Source of the DNA: Actinomycetales bacterium
GTDB lineage: Bacteria > Actinomycetota > Actinomycetes > S36-B12
Reading direction: 5' to 3'
Length of the DNA stretch: 39,008 nt
Assembly: GCA_018970765.1 (NCBI GenBank)
Contig: JAGWVT010000022.1
Location: 1-39,008 of the forward strand
Numbering within the stretch: position 1 is the stretch's first letter; each line of letters starts with the position of its first letter. A model generated the notes under the pieces. The model ran no database searches. It saw only the letters and a list, made by a program, of their open reading frames with translations, and was not told the origin of the DNA. The position numbers and the translations under genes were made by a program. This document shows, piece after piece, positions 8,735-16,305 of the stretch.

Positions 8735-9524
8735 ATCCTCAGCCGCAAGCTCAACTGACCAGCACGCCCTGCGCGCCGACCTCGTGCGGTTGGCTCGCTA
8801 CGCCGGACAGCCGAGTTTGCAGTGGGCCTGCGCGGCGGAGGGCAATGTCTCGGGTCGTTGGTTGGCCGACCGCATGGTGGTCAAGGCGTCAGGCTGTTCG
8901 ATGGAGCGGCTGGAGTCAACGGACCTCGTTGACGTGTCCCTGGCCCCGCTGTTGGCCTTGCTCGATCAGGATGCGGCAGGCGATACGGCGGTTGACCAGG
9001 CATATCGCGCTTCGATGGCAGACGGTGCCGATGAGGGCGTGTCCACACGTCGACCATCGGTTGAAGCGTTGCTCCATGCGGTTGTGTTGGAGCGCACAGA
9101 CGCCGACGTGGTGCTGCATACCCACCCGATCCCGGTCAATCGCCTGCTCTGCTCCACGGCGGCGGAGCAACTCGTTGCCGGAGCACTCTTCCCGGATCAA
9201 ATCGTGATGATGGGGCAGCACCAGTTGCTGGTGCCCTACGTTGATCCAGGACTTCCGCTGGCACGAACCGTGCGACGATGTGTCGACGAGTTCGCGCAGG
9301 CCCACGGTCGGATGCCGAAGGTGATCTACCTGCGTAATCATGGAGTGTTCGTTGCAGCCCGAGATGTCCAGGACGCCATTGACACCACGAGCATGACTGT
9401 GAAAGTTGCTGCTGTGCTCCTTGGAGCAATTGCTGCTGGTGGCCCGGTGTTCTTGGATGAGCATGAGGGTGTGCGCATCGAGACTAGGCCGGACGAGCAG
9501 TACCGGCGAGCCATGAGTCGCTAG
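8727..9524 (+). CDS. Class II (zinc) sugar-phosphate aldolase
   Basis: A 265-residue class II aldolase/adducin-family protein, the fold of L-fuculose-1-phosphate and L-rhamnulose-1-phosphate aldolases and of ribulose-5-phosphate epimerases. Visible motifs are EGNVSGR near the N-terminus (phosphate binding), SVEALLHAVVL, the zinc-binding HTHPIPVN, and RNHGVFV with a third zinc-ligand His. The best start is GTG 8727, overlapping the kinase stop by eight bases; an in-frame GTG at 8709 would add six residues. Coupling with the kinase supports retro-aldol cleavage of a ketose 1-phosphate to dihydroxyacetone phosphate and a short aldehyde. Because the rhamnose operon further right has its own fused aldolase, this one probably serves another substrate. 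Confidence 0.86.
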   Translation: MPESSAASSTDQHALRADLVRLARYAGQPSLQWACAAEGNVSGRWLADRMVVKASGCSMERLESTDLVDVSLAPLLALLDQDAAGDTAVDQAYRASMADGADEGVSTRRPSVEALLHAVVLERTDADVVLHTHPIPVNRLLCSTAAEQLVAGALFPDQIVMMGQHQLLVPYVDPGLPLARTVRRCVDEFAQAHGRMPKVIYLRNHGVFVAARDVQDAIDTTSMTVKVAAVLLGAIAAGGPVFLDEHEGVRIETRPDEQYRRAMSR

Positions 9525-9552
9525 TAGGTACGACGGGAGCAAGGGAGAAATC

Positions 9553-10281
9553 GTGTCGCATCCACTCGCTGGTTCGGTCGCCGTTGTGACCGGGGCAAGT
9601 TCCGGGATCGGTCGCTCGTACGCCCAGGCACTTGACGCCTGTGGTGTCTCGCAGGTACTGCTCGGTCGCAATGCTGAGCGACTTGCTGCGGTTGCCGACA
9701 CCATGACCAGCCCAGTGCGCACGCTGGTGGGCGATATCGCCGACCCAGCACTTTCCCGAGAAGCAGTGGCCCTGGCCGAGTCTGAGTTCGGCCGGTTGGA
9801 CATCCTGCTGCCGAATGCCGGTCTGTACCTCCCGGACAAGGGTTGGACCGTGCCGGCCGAGCGCGTGCACGAACTCGTCACCACCAATGTGGCCGGGGTC
9901 ATGCATGCCATCCATGCCGCCCTGCCGGGCTTCCTGCAGCGGGGCGCCGGTGACATCGTCGTGACCAGTTCGGTCTCGGGGCATCAGGTGATTTCCTGGG
10001 AGCCGGTCTATACGGCGACCAAGCACGCGGTGCAGGCATTCGTACACGCCACGCGGCAGCAGATTGTGGGTTCAGGGGTGCGCATCGGCGCCGTGGCGCC
10101 CGGCATCGTGCTGAACCCGCTGTGGGGGGTGGCCGACGACGCAAAGGTCGACCAGCAGATTGCGGCAGCCAGTGGAATTCGGTCGACTGATGTCGCCGAT
10201 GCGGTGCTGTTCATGCTCACCACTCCTCGGCATGTGACCATTCGCGATCTGGTGATGATCCCGACGAATCAGGACATCTGA
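9553..10281 (+). CDS. Short-chain dehydrogenase (second SDR of cluster)
   Basis: Classical SDR of 242 residues with TGASSGIG (residues 13-20), NAG near 91 in LLPNAGLY, catalytic Ser in VTSSVSG near 140, and YTATK near 154-158. After the cofactor strand it reads LLGRNAERLA, with Arg where NAD-preferring enzymes have an acidic residue, so NADP is plausible. GTG 9553 has a GGGAGCAAGGGAG purine run upstream. It lies 28 bases after the aldolase and probably shares its transcript. It differs clearly from the first SDR of this cluster, so it likely handles another step, for example reduction or oxidation of the aldehyde made by the aldolase. The stop lies only three bases from the end of the convergent, truncated kinase gene. 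Confidence 0.86.
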   Translation: MSHPLAGSVAVVTGASSGIGRSYAQALDACGVSQVLLGRNAERLAAVADTMTSPVRTLVGDIADPALSREAVALAESEFGRLDILLPNAGLYLPDKGWTVPAERVHELVTTNVAGVMHAIHAALPGFLQRGAGDIVVTSSVSGHQVISWEPVYTATKHAVQAFVHATRQQIVGSGVRIGAVAPGIVLNPLWGVADDAKVDQQIAAASGIRSTDVADAVLFMLTTPRHVTIRDLVMIPTNQDI

Positions 10282-10284
10282 CGC

Positions 10285-11187
10285 TCACAAACCCAACGAA
10301 TCGAAGGCTCGACAAAAAGAAGGTGGGCGTAGCCGGCAGAACCGGCCACGCCCCACCAGCTGCGCACGTTCGTCGTTACTCAATGTGCGCGGCAGGCTTC
10401 GCACGATGACGTCGGCCGTGCCGCAGGAGTTGAACAGGTCGTCGCCACCGACGGCACCGGCACCAACGGAGGCCACCAGGTGGTCGTGGCCACCGACCGT
10501 GACGGCCGCACCGCGAAGCTCTGCTGGCCCCTGATCGCCGACCAGCCCAATGCTCGTGCCGGCATTGACCAGGGGCGGGATCAGGTCAGAACTGGCTCCG
10601 ATGCGATCGAGGGTGCCAGTCCATGGGGCGATGGTCTGCTGATCGAGCAGACCAGTGCGCGACGCCAGCGATGGTTCGCTGATCATCGCCCCGGTCAGGC
10701 GGTAGGCGACGTACTCCAGGGCGTTGAGCCAGGTCTGGCCCGCCTCGATGCGGAAACCCGTGCCGTTCAGCCAGAGCAACTTGGCAAAGGAGCATTCGGC
10801 TTTGCAGGCCAGGCCGGTGGTCGCCTGGAACAGCTGCTGGAAGTCGTCGGGTAGTGCCGCGAGCTCATCCTTGCCACGCTGGTCGTACCAGGCGATGGCT
10901 GGCATACGCGGCTTGCCATGCGCATCGACGACCACGCCGGTCTCCGCAAGTCCGGTGATGCCGATGCCCAGCACCGGGCCACCGCCGGCGTCCTGCGCGG
11001 CTGCAGCCAGTACCGCTATCGCGGTGTCGGCGAGCCGGTCGGCTGGTAGCTGAGTCTGGCCCCCGGCGGAGACCTCCCACACCGTGGGTTCAGATGCCGA
11101 ACCCACGGTTCGCCCGGCTGGGTCAAGAGCCAGGGCCTTCATGGACGTGGTTCCCACGTCGATGCCAAGGAGCAATCCGTCACTCAT
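10285..11187 (-). pseudogene. C-terminally truncated FGGY carbohydrate kinase
   Basis: A 300-residue remnant of a sugar kinase that is normally about 450-500 residues. The N-terminal FGGY domain looks intact: GIDVGTTSMKAL at 8-19, GIGITGLAETGV at 74-85, a substrate-site AWYDQRG at 99-105, then GGHDHLVASVGAG (232-244) and SCGTADVIV (254-262), which opens the C-terminal domain. Family-like sequence stops at about residue 277; the last ~23 residues are an unrelated Arg/Phe/Cys-rich tail read through the terminator hairpin. The C-terminal half with the ATP-binding adenosine motif is therefore absent, and the convergent SDR leaves no room for it. A 3' deletion joining the gene to its terminator explains this best. 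ATG 11187 overlaps the lacI-type stop by four bases. The residual protein is unlikely to phosphorylate anything, though it could still bind a sugar. Confidence 0.85.
10314..10357 (-). terminator. Rho-independent terminator of the PfkB-LacI-kinase operon
   Basis: Read on the minus strand, a GC-rich arm (10357-10342) folds onto its partner (10336-10322) across a five-base loop with one mismatch and one bulged base, and is followed at once by TTCTTTTTG. This is a textbook intrinsic terminator. It lies inside the last codons of the truncated kinase frame, which is unusual: terminators normally follow the stop codon. Confidence 0.85.
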
Positions 11188-12218
11188 GCGCCCACCCCCA
11201 ACGCCGCTGAGTCAGGGACTACGTGCAGCGGGCGAAGTTCGCCGGAGCCGCGGGTAATGACCTGCAGGGGGAGCAGGTGCTCACCGGGTTCGAACGCTGC
11301 ACCATCCAGTCGGGCCAGCAGTCGCTCCATGGCGAAGTGGGCGAGGGTGTGCGGATCATGATCGGTGACGGTGATGGCAGGCTCCAGGATCTCGGCGAGC
11401 GCGAAGTCGTCGAAGGATGCCATCGCGATGTCGGTGCGGCCGCGTCGATGCAGCGCCCGTGCCACTCCCAGTGAGGTCTCCGCGCGGCCACTGAAGATCG
11501 CGGTGGGTGGGTTCGGCAGATCCAGCAGCGCAAAGGTCTGGTCGAAGGCTCGACGAGCATCCGCGCAGTCCGAGCGATCGAGTTCGGGGTCAACGGCGAG
11601 CCCAAGTTCCTGCAGCGCCTGCAGGTACCCGTCCCGCCGCGCCTTGGAGGTTGGCACTTCGCGGGCATCTCCGATTAATGCGATTCGACGATGCCCGAAC
11701 GAGGCGAGGTGATGCACGACCATGCGCGCCCCGGCGCGATCGTCCACCATCACGGTCTCGGCGGCGACCCCGAGCGGAACGCGATCCAGGAACACCACCG
11801 GTGTCGTTGTCGCAGCTAGGAACCGGTAGTCGGCGGATGAGGGCGCAATGATCAGGCCGGCAACACGTCGGGCAAGCAGGCCTTCCACGGCCCGACGCTC
11901 CTGGTCCGGATCCTGCGGGATGCTAGCGATGATCACCTGGATTCCGCGAGCGCGTCCGGACTGCTCGATTTCATGCAGGGCGCTGGCGAAGAATGGATCG
12001 CCGATCGACGGCACCAAAACTCCGATGGCGTCATCGACACCACGCCGCAGGGACCGTGCCAGCACGTCCACGCGATAGCCCAGGTCGACGACAGCGCGTT
12101 CCACCCTGCCCCGGGTGTCGGCGGAAACACGCGGGTCACCGTTGATGACCCGCGATGCCGTCTTGGTGCTGGTCTTGGCCACAGCGGCGACGTCACTGAG
12201 CCGAACAGGACGAGTCAT
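11184..12218 (-). CDS. LacI-family transcriptional regulator
   Basis: A 344-residue sugar-responsive repressor. Residues 5-50 form the LacI helix-turn-helix and hinge (VRLSDVAAVAKTSTKTASRVIN ... VERAVVDLGY), followed by a periplasmic-binding-protein-like effector domain with GVLVPSIGDPFFA near 67, family block HRRIALIGD near 175 and the dimer region MASFDDFALAEILEPAITV near 264. It overlaps both neighbours by four bases (ATGA) and is thus translated with the PfkB kinase and the truncated FGGY kinase. It probably represses this operon and perhaps the adjacent sugar clusters. A short perfect inverted repeat upstream of the PfkB gene (13276-13290) is a candidate binding site. The inducer is not evident. 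Confidence 0.93.
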   Translation of the reverse strand: MTRPVRLSDVAAVAKTSTKTASRVINGDPRVSADTRGRVERAVVDLGYRVDVLARSLRRGVDDAIGVLVPSIGDPFFASALHEIEQSGRARGIQVIIASIPQDPDQERRAVEGLLARRVAGLIIAPSSADYRFLAATTTPVVFLDRVPLGVAAETVMVDDRAGARMVVHHLASFGHRRIALIGDAREVPTSKARRDGYLQALQELGLAVDPELDRSDCADARRAFDQTFALLDLPNPPTAIFSGRAETSLGVARALHRRGRTDIAMASFDDFALAEILEPAITVTDHDPHTLAHFAMERLLARLDGAAFEPGEHLLPLQVITRGSGELRPLHVVPDSAALGVGA

Positions 12219-13252
12219 GAGCGGGCACCCGCTGAGGTGATGGTGACTGGCCTGGCTAGCAGCTCGGCCAGGATCGTCCGCACCCGCTGCGGATCGATGC
12301 CACCGGCGCGTACCTGCTCACAGGAAGTGGCAGCTGTGGCGATTCCGGTCAGCGTGGCGGTAGCCCAATCGCAGTTATCCCACGCCGCCCCGTGCTTGGC
12401 CTGGTCCTGCAGCGCCTGAGTGTGTAAGGCGCTGGCGATGCCTGCGACGAAGGAATCCCCGGCACCCACGGTGCTCACCGGCGTCACCGGGAAGGAGTCG
12501 AACCACAGGACTTGCTCACCGTCGGCGAAGCAAACGCCGGTCGCGCCAGCGGTGACGAATGCCCGCCGGGCACCCCGGGCGCAGAGTGCGACCGCGGCCT
12601 GCTCGGCCTGCTCGCGCACCTCGTCATCGGTGCGGTCATGCGCATCGATGAGGTGCGCATCCCGTGCGTCCAGCGCAGCCAATGCCTCGTCGAGATTCGG
12701 AGTGACCAGGTCTGGGTGGTGGGCAAGTGCGGCGCCCAAGAGGTTGGGCACCGTGTCGATCAGGATGCGTGCCTGTGCGCGGTGCACCGTCTCGATCAAG
12801 GCGACGAGTCCTTCGGCCGGAAATTCAGGGGGGAAACTGCCCATACACAGCAGGAGGTCATCGGGCTGCAGCAACTCAGCCACCGCATCCAGCACCGTTG
12901 CCCAGGCTGCCTGGTCCATCGGATGCCCGGCGTCGTTCACCACCGTCACCCGCTCCACGCGCTGTTCGAGGTAAATGCTCGCCGTACGCACCGGGCCGGG
13001 TACCGGCACTGCGGTGAAGGTGGCCCCCTCCGCGGTGAGCAGGTCGCAGTAGCGCTGCCGGTCGTCTGTGCCGACTGGAATGACCAGGGATGCCGGCGTA
13101 TTTAGGGTGCGCAGGGCGCGTGCAACGTTGATGCCCTTGCCCCCGGCAGTGAGTTCGACGTCCAGGGTGCGCATCACGGCCCCCGGGATGAGCTCGACTA
13201 GGCCGATCGTGCGGTCGAAGACGGGATTGGGGTTCAGGATCAGCGTCCCCAT
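12215..13252 (-). CDS. PfkB-family 1-phosphofructokinase/tagatose-6-P kinase-like
   Basis: A 345-residue ribokinase/PfkB-fold kinase of the FruK/LacC branch, which phosphorylates a phosphorylated hexose such as fructose 1-phosphate or tagatose 6-phosphate. It opens with the family pattern LILNPNPVFDRTI, has GGKGINVARAL at 37-47 (PfkB signature 1), and carries the catalytic GAGDSFVAGI at 263-272 with the general-base Asp. ATG 13252 is preferred because GGAGGT lies four bases upstream; the upstream in-frame extension has no family similarity. It is the first gene of a coupled trio with a LacI regulator and a now-truncated FGGY kinase. An FGGY kinase plus a 1-phosphofructokinase-type kinase could once have made a bisphosphate sugar from a free ketose. 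No bisphosphate aldolase is seen nearby. Confidence 0.88.
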   Translation of the reverse strand: MGTLILNPNPVFDRTIGLVELIPGAVMRTLDVELTAGGKGINVARALRTLNTPASLVIPVGTDDRQRYCDLLTAEGATFTAVPVPGPVRTASIYLEQRVERVTVVNDAGHPMDQAAWATVLDAVAELLQPDDLLLCMGSFPPEFPAEGLVALIETVHRAQARILIDTVPNLLGAALAHHPDLVTPNLDEALAALDARDAHLIDAHDRTDDEVREQAEQAAVALCARGARRAFVTAGATGVCFADGEQVLWFDSFPVTPVSTVGAGDSFVAGIASALHTQALQDQAKHGAAWDNCDWATATLTGIATAATSCEQVRAGGIDPQRVRTILAELLARPVTITSAGARS

Positions 13253-13275
13253 GCCACCTCCACCAGTCGAGACAT

Positions 13276-13290
13276 CGTTGTCACACAACG
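13276..13290. promoter_or_regulatory. Candidate LacI-type operator
   Basis: CGTTGT and ACAACG form a perfect inverted repeat around CAC, 24 bases ahead of the PfkB start. The position between promoter and ribosome-binding site, the size, and the co-transcribed LacI gene fit a repressor operator. LacI sites often have a central CG step, which this lacks, so another regulator is possible. Confidence 0.45.
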
Positions 13291-13351
13291 GCCACAACTC
13301 AACAGAGCCAACAAGGTAATCGATGTCAGGGCAGACTGTAGCGGGTGCCGG

Positions 13352-13903
13352 CTAACCCCCAAATCCGGGGGACGCACTGGTCAGGGTGGGCAGCAGTGCC
13401 GCGACGAGTTGCTCGACGGGTTCGCTGGCGTCGACGACTTGGACCTCAATGCTGCCGTCGCAGATAACGGTTACCGGCAGACTGGCCAGGGCAATGCGCT
13501 CGGCATCGCGGGCTGCCCCACGTTGCTGTAGGCGTCGCAGGTGTTCTCGGGCAGGCAGGGTGGTCTGCAGCGTTCGGCACTGCTGGTCGGTGCGCCCAGC
13601 GGCGCGCACCCAGGCGGCCCAATCCTTCGCGACGGCCAACTCCCGACTGAACGGCGCCACGGCGATAGTCAGGCCGCTTTGCTGCGCTGCTGCTTGAGCA
13701 AGCAGGGCATAACGCTCATCCCGAAGGGTCGACAGCGCATGGGCTTCGCTGGATTCCGGATGATTTGCGAGATAGTCCTGCACTAGTGATGCCGTGACGT
13801 CGTCCAGATCAACGACACTGGCGCCCAGCCGAGTAGCAAGCGCACCGGCCAGGGAAGTCTTGCCGGTGCCGGCCGCTCCACCAATCAGGATCAGCGAAAG
13901 CAC
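13352..13903 (-). CDS. Small P-loop nucleotide-binding kinase-like protein
   Basis: A 183-residue protein with an N-terminal P-loop GGAAGTGKTS (residues 8-17), followed by VVDLDDV, a Walker-B-like or substrate-binding acidic cluster, and an adenylate/gluconate-kinase-like layout with an Arg-rich lid region (REHLRRLQQRGAARDAER) near 120-140. It resembles small-molecule kinases of the AAA_18/AAA_33 type; the substrate is unknown. GTG 13903 has GGGAG eight bases upstream; ATG 13918 would add five residues. It is divergent from the rhamnose operon and lies 99 bases ahead of the PfkB gene on the same strand, with the candidate operator between them. Its presence among sugar kinases suggests phosphorylation of a sugar acid or similar metabolite, but this is inference. 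Confidence 0.7.
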   Translation of the reverse strand: MLSLILIGGAAGTGKTSLAGALATRLGASVVDLDDVTASLVQDYLANHPESSEAHALSTLRDERYALLAQAAAQQSGLTIAVAPFSRELAVAKDWAAWVRAAGRTDQQCRTLQTTLPAREHLRRLQQRGAARDAERIALASLPVTVICDGSIEVQVVDASEPVEQLVAALLPTLTSASPGFGG

Positions 13904-13942
13904 GGTGCAGTCTCCCATTGGGAGCCGGCCAGCAACGTCACC

Positions 13943-13981
13943 TATATATGTGTCTGTCACGCAGGTCTGGCAGTGACGGAC
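13943..13981. promoter_or_regulatory. Candidate promoter/operator of the rhamnose operon
   Basis: The sequence between the divergent P-loop kinase and mutarotase-like genes has an AT-rich -10-like TATATAT at 13943-13949, and an inverted repeat GTCTGTCAC (13952-13960) with GTGACGGAC (13973-13981), one T:C mismatch in nine and a 12-base spacer. GTCAC also occurs as a direct copy at 13937-13941. The right arm covers the proposed GTG start. The binding protein is unknown. Confidence 0.35.
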
Positions 13982-15103
13982 GGCTACAGTGCCGACGTGT
14001 CTGAGGTGCGTCTGGTCCATGGGGCCGAGTCAGTGGGAGTGAGCAGTTCGTCGGTGCAGGCATGGGTGACCCTGCAGGGCGCTCAGGTGGCGCCGGTGAC
14101 CTTCACGCAGGGCGATCGTCAGGTGCAGCCCTATGTGTTGGCCCCGTGGTTGCCAGGCGAAATCGCAGACATCCCACCGCTGCTGGACCTGCTGCGCGGC
14201 GACTTCTTCTGCCTGCCATTTGGTGCACAGCCCGATGGTCCTTTGCACGGCGATCCCGCGAGTAGTCGTTGGCAGGTGGCGGAACACCGGTCGGATGCCG
14301 TCCGATTGGCAATCGACACCACCGACACCGGCGCGCGAGTGGAAAAACTCGTCAAGGTCGTTGACGGGCAGACCGTGCTGTACCAGACGTTCACGATCAC
14401 CGGACTTACCGGCGCATTCAGCTACGGCACCCACCCGGTGATCGACTTCTCGCAGCTGGCCATCGGTGCGGGCCGGCTGGGGTTCAGTCCGATGCGGTTT
14501 CAGTCGGTCTACCCCGGCACGTTCTCCGACCCCGCTTTGGGGGAGCACCAGATTCTGACTGAAGGTGCACGGTTCGACGATCTGTCCGCCGTACCGCTGG
14601 CCGCAGGCGGTGCGCTGGACCTCACGCACTATCCGACGCCCAGTGGTCACGAGGACCTCGTCATGCTCGTCAACGACCCGGCGGCTGGCCCCATCGGCTG
14701 GGCAGCGGCAACGTTAGACGGGTGCGTCTGGTTTTCCCTCAAGAACATCTGCGACTTCCCGGCCACCATCCTGTGGATCTCCAACGGCGGCCGCTCGCAG
14801 CCGCCCTGGTCCAGCCGGTTCATCGGCCGGATGGGCATCGAGGACGTTTGCTCCTACTTCGCCGCGGGTCTGCTGGATTCGCGGGCCGACCTGCTCGCGG
14901 CCGAGGGCATCCCGACGACGCGGGCGTTCCGTGCCGACCAGCCGGTGTCCATCACCTCGATTCAAGGCATCGCATTCACCGAATCCGACTTTGGACGGGT
15001 CGTGGCAATTGACTTCGACGTCCCCGGGCAGATCACGCTGCACGACGAGGGGGGCAGAGCGGTGACCACCCTGGTTCATTGGGAGTCGCTCCTGCAGCCC
15101 TAG
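13973..15103 (+). CDS. Galactose-mutarotase-like (aldose epimerase fold) protein
   Basis: A 376-residue protein with features of the galactose-mutarotase-like beta-sandwich: a long run of beta strands, WVTLQGAQVAPVTF near the N-terminus, FCLPFGAQPDGPLHGDPA around 78-95 (GxxH region typical of mutarotases), and GTHPVIDFS near 158. Such proteins interconvert anomers of free sugars or bind sugars. It is not RhaM, the ~100-residue rhamnose mutarotase of enterobacteria. As the probable first gene of the L-rhamnose operon, anomer conversion of rhamnose before isomerisation is the natural hypothesis. GTG 13973 has AGG seven bases upstream; GTG 13997 and 14006 are alternatives. The stop lies 38 bases before the isomerase start. 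Confidence 0.65.
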   Translation: MTDGYSADVSEVRLVHGAESVGVSSSSVQAWVTLQGAQVAPVTFTQGDRQVQPYVLAPWLPGEIADIPPLLDLLRGDFFCLPFGAQPDGPLHGDPASSRWQVAEHRSDAVRLAIDTTDTGARVEKLVKVVDGQTVLYQTFTITGLTGAFSYGTHPVIDFSQLAIGAGRLGFSPMRFQSVYPGTFSDPALGEHQILTEGARFDDLSAVPLAAGGALDLTHYPTPSGHEDLVMLVNDPAAGPIGWAAATLDGCVWFSLKNICDFPATILWISNGGRSQPPWSSRFIGRMGIEDVCSYFAAGLLDSRADLLAAEGIPTTRAFRADQPVSITSIQGIAFTESDFGRVVAIDFDVPGQITLHDEGGRAVTTLVHWESLLQP

Positions 15104-15141
15104 CCTTAGTCGACGGGGTCGAGGCGGCGGCGGGAGAGGGA

Positions 15142-16305
15142 ATGGATCGAGCGGCAGCCAAGCAGCAACTCGACCTGCTCAAGATTGAAGTGCCCTCCTG
15201 GGCTTACGGCAATTCCGGCACGCGCTTCAAGGTGTTCGCCCAGCCAGGTGTGCCGCGCGACCCTTTCGAGAAGGTCAGTGATGCGGCCGTGGTCGCGCGC
15301 CTGACCGGTGCGGTGAACTCAGTTGCTTTACACATCCCCTGGGACAAGGTCGATGACTACGAGGTGCTGGCCAAGCACGCCGCGAATGAGGGCATTGCGC
15401 TAGGCACCATTAACTCCAATACCTTCCAGGACAACGACTACATGCTCGGCAGCATTTGCCATCCTGAAGGTCGGGTGCGCCGCAAGGCGGTGGATCACCT
15501 GCTGGAGTGTGTGGCGATCATGGACCAAACGGGTGCACGCGACCTGAAGCTGTGGTTTGCCGATGGTACGAACTACCCGGGTCAAGATGACATCCGCGCG
15601 CGGCAGGATCGGTTGCAGGCTGGTTTGGAGGAGGTCTACGCGCAACTCGGGGATCAGCAGCGCATGGTGCTGGAGTACAAGTTCTTCGAGCCGGCTTTTT
15701 ACACCACTGACATCCCCGACTGGGGTGTCTCCTATGCGCACTGCCTGCGCCTTGGCCCCAAGGCCATGGTGGTGGTCGACACCGGTCACCACGCCCCGGG
15801 GACCAATATCGAATTCATCGTGGCGTTCCTGCTGCGCGAGCGCAAACTTGGCGCCTTCGATTTCAACTCACGCTTCTACGCTGACGACGATCTGATTGTC
15901 GGTGCCTCTGATCCCTTCCAACTGTTCCGCATCATGCACGAAGTGGTGAAGGCCGACGCCATCAATCCAGCAAACGACGTCGCGTTCGTTCTCGACCAGT
16001 GCCACAACATCGAACCCAAGATCCCCGGTCAAATCCGCTCGATCCTCAATGTGCAGGAGGCTGTTGCCAAGGCACTGCTGGTCGACCAGGCCGCGTTGAC
16101 CGCAGCACAGTTGGCTGGTGATGTGCTGGGTGCCAATGCGATCTTGATGGATGCCTACGACACCGATGTGCGACCACTGCTTGCTGAGTGGCGTACCGAG
16201 CGCGGGCTGGATCCAGAGCCGATGAAGGCCTATGCGGCCTCCGGCTATGCGCAGAAGATCGCCAACGAGCGTGTCGGGGGTAGTCAAGCAGGATGGGGCG
16301 CATGA
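15142..16305 (+). CDS. rhaI: L-rhamnose isomerase (gram-positive/Streptomyces subtype)
   Basis: Converts L-rhamnose to L-rhamnulose, the first committed step of the phosphorylative pathway. The 387-residue length and sequence fit the TIM-barrel RhaI type found in Streptomyces and Pseudomonas stutzeri relatives, not enterobacterial RhaA. Recognisable blocks are LKIEVPSWAYGNSGTRFKVF (residues 11-30), FEPAFYTTDIPDWG, VVVDTGHHAPGTNIEF, FDFNSRFYADDDL and DQCHNIEPKIPGQIRS; their Glu, Asp and His residues are probable metal ligands. ATG 15142 is chosen because GGGAG lies five bases upstream; an in-frame TTG at 15079 would lie within the mutarotase-like gene. It is followed, with a four-base overlap, by the aldolase/dehydrogenase fusion. 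The sequence appears complete. Confidence 0.93.
   Translation: MDRAAAKQQLDLLKIEVPSWAYGNSGTRFKVFAQPGVPRDPFEKVSDAAVVARLTGAVNSVALHIPWDKVDDYEVLAKHAANEGIALGTINSNTFQDNDYMLGSICHPEGRVRRKAVDHLLECVAIMDQTGARDLKLWFADGTNYPGQDDIRARQDRLQAGLEEVYAQLGDQQRMVLEYKFFEPAFYTTDIPDWGVSYAHCLRLGPKAMVVVDTGHHAPGTNIEFIVAFLLRERKLGAFDFNSRFYADDDLIVGASDPFQLFRIMHEVVKADAINPANDVAFVLDQCHNIEPKIPGQIRSILNVQEAVAKALLVDQAALTAAQLAGDVLGANAILMDAYDTDVRPLLAEWRTERGLDPEPMKAYAASGYAQKIANERVGGSQAGWGA

Noticed and set aside
8916-9956. 346-codon open frame antisense to the aldolase and second SDR
   Set aside because: Spans two well-supported genes and the gap between them, shows no domain motif, and has composition typical of a GC-rich shadow frame.
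13973-15103. Mutarotase-like protein as RhaM
   Set aside because: RhaM is about 100 residues with a ferredoxin-like fold; this protein is 376 residues with a galactose-mutarotase-like pattern.
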